DNA of 64,000 nucleotides. Origin: Ischnura elegans. Its lineage: Eukaryota > Arthropoda > Insecta > Odonata > Coenagrionidae. Positions within the stretch are counted from its first letter, which is position 1. The number at the start of each line of letters is the position of its first letter. The notes beneath the pieces are model-generated. The model saw only the letters and a list, made by a program, of their open reading frames with translations, was not told the origin of the DNA and ran no database searches. The DNA is taken from positions 43,524,881-43,588,880 of the forward strand of contig NC_060252.1 of NCBI RefSeq assembly GCF_921293095.1, given 5' to 3'. This document shows, in pieces, positions 58,639 to 64,000 of the stretch. The position numbers and the translations under genes were made by a program.

Positions 58639-59037
58639 CTGCAGCAACGGATTACTGGTTAGGAAAAAATGAAGTAGGTACCTATTTTTAATCAACACTG
58701 ATATAACGATTTGAATTCCCCAATGATGCATCACTCGTGGCAATCTTTTCCCTTTAATTATTTGGAAATTTTCTTAACATTTTTAACTATTTTATCAACG
58801 GCAGTGCTATAAGGGAACTAATCACTCGCTATGGCTTTCGATTGAATCAATAAATGGAGCTACACTTTCCAGAGTAAATGACGGAAGTAGGCATATAAGG
58901 AATTGATTTTACAATCGTCGTAGTATCGATCTTAGGACTGGAATCGTGTTACCATCGACAGTGACACTGAGAAATTACACCGAATCTAATTTTGTAATTC
59001 ACCGGAAAGAGCAAGGACGAATAGGAGTAGAGGATCA

Positions 59038-59330
59038 GGTTGGTGTAGCGTCTACAGTATTGGCTAACCACCCTGATGACCCGGGCTTAAATCCCGGCTG
59101 TGGGAGAGACTTTTTAGAGACTACCCGATCTCTACTCGAGTCCTTTGTGAAGGACACTCCAAGTACGGCTCTCCGTTATTCGGATGTAACGTTAAGCCGT
59201 GGTCCCATTGGCGCCTTTCGTTAAGAGCAGTCTAATTCCAACGCCGGGATTCTTTCCTCTTTTAATTCCCTACCCTTCCCTCATGACGTTAATGACCTCA
59301 GCTATCAGTCGCCTCTTCAAAATACCATAT
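59038..59330 (+). repeat. tRNA-derived SINE, family A
   Basis: A tRNA-like head (TGGTGTAGCGTCTACAGTAT, then GGCTAACC) carries a B-box-like CCCGGGCTTAAATCCCGG. It is followed by the body GAGTCCTTTGTGAAGGACAC, TCCAAGTACGG, GTTAAGCCGTGGTCCCATTG and CCTTTCGTT. This matches the minus-strand copy at 41010-41210. Confidence 0.75.
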
Positions 59331-60708
59331 CATACGAATAACAGTGAGACAGTCCTGCGACGAGGAGAAATTAAGATTACATACTCAGCTTGAGACCTCC
59401 TTCTTCCAAGCTGAAAGAGCTTAGATAAATGGATGGGACCACACGCTACAAAAAATGTAACGGAATCGTTCACTATAATCCGATATCGCGATGTATTAAA
59501 AGTAGTAGTTGCATGGAAAGGAGAGAAAAGTCACGGATAAAAAAAATCATTTAGCCACTCTCTAATAAGTCCGCAGTTAAAAAAATGCGTTAGTCGCCTC
59601 CCATTTTTCATGAGTTGGTGACGCCGTTAGAGATTTTGTTAAGTAACTCGTTCATAGAGAATTGCTTATTGAGGGAAGAAATCGTTCACGATAAGTGTAA
59701 ACAACAACAAACCACTCTAGGCAGAGGAGCAGAGGAGAAGCGGTGATATACGACAAGAGCTCACGACGTCATCAACTTATCCACCAACAGTTCGAGAAGT
59801 AGGTGACGGATCAGGACACGGAAAAGCACAGGTGCCTTTATATTTTAAGCTCCATTGCAATCGGAAATTGAAAAAAAAAATTGTGAACCAGCCTATCACT
59901 AGAGAATCTTTCGTAAAAAATCGACTAAACATATTTTTCCATTTGAGAAATAAAAGGCGCATCACATGGGATGCAAATAATTTAGTCATATGGAGGTGAT
60001 TGCGAGTAATAGATTCTAAAAAAAGCCGAAAATACACATATTTTAGTCATGTGAAATATGCATGCAATATTAAATCGAATGATGATACGTAAGGCAACCG
60101 TATTGGGTGTAATATGCGAGGCAAGGGACGGGTGTGGGTTATTCAATGGTAGACAAATAAAGAAATTTTTGAGGTTGAATGTAATGTCAGACATTTAATA
60201 GCTTAAGAGGACAACGAATTAAAAAAAGCCAAATGGCAAATATTACTTTTTTATGAATGGAACAGGAATAGCTCCTTTCACTCACACTTGGCTCCACCGG
60301 TTTTAGGTCATTAACATGTTGACAATAACTCGAACTGTTTGCGAAGCCGCGTTGGCCCCATTTCAAAATAAACCCACTCTCACCTCAAGGCACGAATATT
60401 CCCGCATTAAATTATAATCCGTTCAAAATTCTGACAATCCTTAAATGTTCCTTAAATAACCTGCATATTATGCGCTCTTTCTCTGCTTGGTAACATTCAA
60501 AAATGCATGCAGTGAGTATTATTTAAAAATATATACATTTAAAAAGTAATGACGTATTTTTTTCATAGCAAAGTCGAATAGGAATCTCCTTTACAGGCAT
60601 AATTTTATGTCAAACTAAATCACTCATTCAACTAACTTCGGCTTCGGTATAGTTATGCACTTAGATAGAGATTAAAAAATGGTAAAGGTTCCATAAATAA
60701 TAACCTAA
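59331..60708. other. Unassigned intergenic sequence
   Basis: AT-rich; no recognised gene or structure. Confidence 0.4.
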
Positions 60709-60951
60709 TGTGTGTTCTATTTGAGAAAGAAAAGCCGGTGGTTATTTACAAAAGAGAGTAATAAAGGCGATTATAAATGTGCGTGTACTCAATGCATCTT
60801 GAAAATTTCAAGATGATACCATCAGTTTTAGAAAAGTAATATGTAAGGTGAAATTTTCAAGACGCATAGAGTACACCCTTCATTATAATCACCATCATCA
60901 CTCTCTTTTGTTAATAACCACCGTGTTTTCTTTCTAAAATAGAACAGACAT
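60709..60951. repeat. Foldback with ~104-bp arms
   Basis: 60709-60812 and 60849-60951 are imperfect mirrors (GTGTGTTCTATTTGAGAAAG, GGTGGTTATTTACAAAAGAG, ATGCATCTTGAAAATTTCA and their reverse forms). The loop of about 36 bp has no hammerhead-like motif, so this is a different type from the PLE-like palindromes. Confidence 0.8.
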
Positions 60952-61009
60952 GTGGTTATAAGGAGGAAGTTAGTGATGAGGAGCCATATCACATTATTTT
61001 TCCACGCTT

Positions 61010-61270
61010 TTTCTTTAATTGCTTCGTCTGTTTGTCTCTTTCACCGATGGAATCTTGTATTTCATTCATAACCCACTTCCCATCGTCGTATAGGCTTAAA
61101 ATTTTGCATTTTTGCTTGCTTCTGATGACAACACAATATTCAATAATCATACTTTTGAAATTTTGGCCTGATGTGATCTAATAAATTTACTAAATTTCCA
61201 TATGGAAAAATTGTTTTCAATTTTCTCAATAAAGAGTGTTAGTTATATTTTTTTGGAAGAAATTTCTTTA
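61010..61270 (-). repeat. Dispersed repeat, inverted relative of 48290-48700
   Basis: CTGTTTGTCTCTTTCACCGA, TTTCCATATGGAAAAATTG and TTTTCTCAATAAAGAG correspond in reverse to the block at 48 kb. Confidence 0.55.
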
Positions 61271-61654
61271 ACAGCTTCGATTCAATCGATTATATGATTC
61301 ACCACTAAATTGTAGACATAAAAAATAAAATAAAAAATATTAAAAAATATATTTTTATTCCAAAAAGCGTATAATATTCACGTAAAAGTAAGATTTTTAT
61401 CATTTGGAGAATAAAGGGCGGGTGACGATTAGGTTTGAATGCTAATATTGCATGCCAGTCCTTAGTGACCAATCAGGCTCTTCGTTACTCATTCCTAATA
61501 AACTTGATCCGCACTCCCTTTTATTCTCACGTGTCATGAAAATCTTATTTTTCACCGATAATGCATTTTATACGGATTCCGGAAGAAGTTTTTTTTTCAT
61601 TTTTTTTAAATTTCATTTAGTTATAAATTAAATCCCTCATAAATAAAATGACTC

Positions 61655-61800
61655 ACTCAGCGATTCAGCCTGAAGAATGGTTTGGAGGGTATAGGACAAC
61701 CCGTACTAAACCACAGTCGTGTGATAACACGCATTCGGGGGAGGGGTGAGATGTCAGCTCCTTTCCCTAGGCCACGTCACACTTAGGGGTTGCAACATAC
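61655..61800 (-). repeat. SINE-like repeat, family B
   Basis: The minus strand shares GACGTGGCCTAGGGAAAGG and GCGTGTTATCACACGACTGTG with 48020-48185. Confidence 0.55.
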
Positions 61801-62484
61801 TACATTTGTCAATAATACAATAAAATTTTAAATATTAGCACACCTTTCTCTCATTCATACGAAAATTTGAATGCCACTAATTGATGAAATAATCGAGTTG
61901 ATGATCAATCAGTATATTGTGCATTGTACTAACAACCTTTGTAGTTGACATACGTTAAACCCGTTAAACCTCAAAACCACTACTACTACCAAAATGTGGG
62001 CGGTATAAAAGTTCAATTGGGAGATGAAAGGTGTAGCCTTTTAATCCTGACGCCGCTTGCCATTTCGAAGAAGACGTTGAAGGGTGAAAGTGAAGTTGCC
62101 GCGGTGGTGTTCGCGAAATGCTCTCGAGTGTACACAAGTCTGGCGGCGGGACAGAGAACCCCCGCGTCCTTGGGCCTCATTTTCTCCGTCTGGGCGGCCA
62201 CCGGAATGCCCAGTGGACTTTACGGTGGCCCAGGAGACTACCAGCCGACGGGGCGGCTAAGTGTGTGGGTTACGAGAACGTCCCACTTCGGCTAGAGTGA
62301 GGAGTTAAGGTTTTCTCTTACGTGCCTCTCAAGATCGGCTGTTAGCAGTTCACCGCTGCGAATATTAACTGAATTGACGCTTGGTTTCACTCATTCAGTG
62401 GAATCTATATACCGGTGACTTACTCTGCTGTCGTCCTCAGGGACTGGCATGAGTGCTTTGACATTTTCCGAGACAGTTAATCTT
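61801..62484. other. Unassigned sequence with a CpG-rich part
   Basis: 62040-62300 is GC-rich with overlapping frames on both strands (61945-62295 plus, 116 codons from a non-ATG start). I recognise no protein family or splice sites. Confidence 0.3.
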
Positions 62485-62504
62485 CTCAGGATTTCATCCG
62501 GGTA

Positions 62505-62775
62505 CAGTGGCGTAACAAGAGATATGCTTCGGGGGGGATGAGGGGGATTAGTGGGGGCGACCCCCCCCCCCCCACAGGAAACGGGGAGTAATGGAAAATT
62601 TCTGAAAAATAACATGCCTGAAAAGGCATTTTACATTATTTTGGCACATATAATTCAACTTTAAGCAGAGGCAGTTATTGTGTATCAAATCCAGACAAGA
62701 TTTTTAAATAATTTTTTGATTTCTCCGAGGCTTGGGGGAGGATACATCCTCATCCACACCATAGTTCCGCCACTG
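62505..62775. mobile_element. hAT-type MITE inserted in a palindrome arm
   Basis: CAGTGGCGTAAC at the left and GTTCCGCCACTG at the right, with a perfect 8-bp duplication TCCGGGTA (62497-62504, 62776-62783). The 271-bp interior matches the MITE at 26216. It includes a run of 14 or so C. Confidence 0.92.
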
Positions 62776-62852
62776 TCCGGGTAATCTCCTTAATCTCCAT
62801 CGCTGGAGACGTTTCGATGGTGAAGATGCCCATTCAGGGACGATCATCGGCC

Positions 62853-62887
62853 CTGATGACGATGGAAAAGAATTTCATCGAAACGTC
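62853..62887 (+). ncRNA. Hammerhead-like motif, closest to consensus
   Basis: CTGATGAC, stem GATG/CATC with an 11-nt loop, then GAAACGTC. CTGATGA and GAAA match the hammerhead core exactly, with one extra base before stem II and GTC where the cleavage triplet would be. Self-cleavage is inference. Confidence 0.5.
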
Positions 62888-62945
62888 GGGAGCGATTGAG
62901 ATTGAGAAGATTACCCGGATGAATCCCGGGAAGAATTTACTGCCA

Positions 62946-64000
62946 CCATTGACCGGGAAAACGTGAAGCCCTACAATTCCTCAGAAAACTCTGACCCGAC
63001 CGGAAGACCGAGAGAGTTTCATTAAAATCGTACGAAAAGTTTTAGGATTCCCACACGAAGCGGGAAACAAAAAACTTGTGGCATAACACGAATTTTTGTT
63101 TTTAAACACAATGTTAACTGAAACATGTTAAACGGATTTGTAAATGTTTCGTTAAACATGTTACATGTAACTTGTTTTATGTAAAATGATACACAGTGTA
63201 AAAGCACCTTACAAGTACGTCGCGAGAAACGACTACCTATTCGAGTGGGTCACATTTATTGTCCGCGCCGAAGGCGCGTCGGTAAGCACTGTACCGGTGA
63301 GTCAACCTCACCACAACCAGTGAGACGGATTTACAATTTTACGGGTGTCGTGCGCTTATGTTCTGTTGTTGTACGAAGTGTTGTTTGTGTGAAGAGGAAA
63401 CTTAAAAACTAAAATAGTACATTGAAAAAAGATAATAAAACAATAAATTGAATTCAATTTTTCCTTTTTATTTGTTTATATTATTATTTTTTAAATATAT
63501 TTTTAATTATATCTTATTGTTTTTTTGTATATTTTTTGAACAATTGTTTTGAATAACAATTGATAATCATTTTTTTAATGGATTATTTTTTTTCAGCACA
63601 GTAGGCACTTGCCAATGCATTGATTTTTTTAAAGTTACTGACGCGTCCCATTAAGTACTAGCGACTGCGGGCGTTCGCGCATGGAACACGAGGCGCCATC
63701 CACGGCGGCCAGGCGTCGTGCCTGGAGTGAAAGGAGTCGTGCTTGCTCACGCTAGTAGTATAAGGTGGGGAGAGTGAACGAGAGACTGTTATGCAAAGCG
63801 GGAGAGGGAGGGCGCCGCGTGTTTAAAGAGTCGTGAGGTGCAGAAGTGCGACGTGGCGGAGTAGGGGAGGGGGAGAAAGACACAAGGAGGGGAGGAAGAT
63901 CGTCTACAAATCCAGGGCACGAGGATGGGAAAGGCTCCGGGCGGGAAGATTTGATTCGGCCAAAGACCACCCCCGTCATCAAAGCAATTACGCCTTTTAT
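62946..64000. other. Unassigned sequence, GC-rich at the end
   Basis: AT-rich to about 63630, including a dense A/T stretch at 63450-63600. Then comes a CpG- and purine-rich part (GCGGGCGTTCGCGCATGG, GGAGTAGGGGAGGGGGAG). A small palindrome CGCGCCGAAGGCGCG is at about 63266. No gene is recognised; the end could be a promoter or exon of a gene outside the window. Confidence 0.3.

Larger units (their letters stand above)
62485..62945. repeat. PLE-type palindrome, left arm split by a MITE
   Basis: The right arm 62888-62945 (GGGAGCGATTGAGATTGAGA, GATTACCCGGATGAATCCCG) mirrors 62776-62807 and continues on the far side of the MITE at 62485-62504 (TTTCATCCGGGTA). Opposed hammerhead-like motifs lie at 62808-62838 (minus) and 62853-62887 (plus). 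CCGGGAA follows on the right, as in the PLE tail at 19 kb. Confidence 0.75.

Noticed and set aside
61945..62295. 116-codon GC-rich frame
   Set aside because: Non-ATG start and overlapping frames on both strands; open length is explained by high GC.
63260..63330. Possible tRNA or structured RNA near CGCGCCGAAGGCGCG
   Set aside because: The palindrome is short and no cloverleaf with proper A and B boxes could be drawn.
1..64000. CRISPR arrays, operons, riboswitches or phage-type modules
   Set aside because: No regularly spaced direct repeats, ribosome-binding-site-led gene clusters or such genes exist here; the sequence is eukaryotic in every recognisable feature.

Overview
This window looks like gene-poor, AT-rich nuclear DNA from an arthropod, probably an insect. 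The evidence is an intact mariner transposase, a hAT element with an intron, Penelope-like (PLE) retroelement remains, several tRNA-derived SINE families, 5'-truncated LINE copies and many MITEs with clear target-site duplications. There are no prokaryotic-style operons. I found no confident host protein-coding gene. The only intact long protein is the mariner transposase (357-401 aa, minus strand, 34.9-36.1 kb), and the only convincing host-type RNA gene candidate is a tRNA-Ala(CGC)-like sequence at 10288-10359.

Layout. 0.27-2.65 kb: an element with about 360-bp terminal inverted repeats and no recognisable gene. 2.75-8.4 kb: palindromes, LINE scraps and SINE-like pieces, ending in a CpG-rich block with a strong splice-donor consensus. 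9-13.3 kb: tRNA-Ala-like sequences and a 123-bp tandem duplication. 16.4 kb: a hAT-type MITE. 18.9-19.8 kb: a decayed PLE with GIY-YIG endonuclease and a terminal hammerhead-like motif. 20.5-21.8 kb: a Harbinger-type MITE, then a second MITE interrupted by a hAT-type MITE. 24.1-30.8 kb: nested long-inverted-repeat elements, MITEs and LINE tails. 34.76-36.09 kb: mariner. 38.1-39.5 kb: an apparently perfect 418-bp inverted repeat around a purine-rich spacer. 41-44.3 kb: SINEs. 47.6-51.0 kb: another large inverted repeat, broken by a LINE copy. 51.2-51.8 kb: a palindrome and a MITE. 53.3-56.3 kb: a 2.68-kb hAT transposon nested inside a MITE. 59-62.9 kb: SINEs, a foldback, and a PLE palindrome split by a MITE.

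The most interesting recurring structure is a short motif, CTGAAGA(N)-hairpin-GAAAC, at about seven places. It usually lies at the inner end of long palindromes, and once just downstream of a recognisable PLE endonuclease. It resembles the hammerhead-ribozyme-like motif known from PLE terminal repeats. In the palindromes the arms would extend its stem I. Together these loci suggest that PLE ends inserted in head-to-head or tail-to-tail pairs account for most of the foldbacks here.

Coordinates of repeat edges are by eye (a few bases of uncertainty) unless a target-site duplication fixes them. Homology calls rest on recognising motifs, since no database search was possible.
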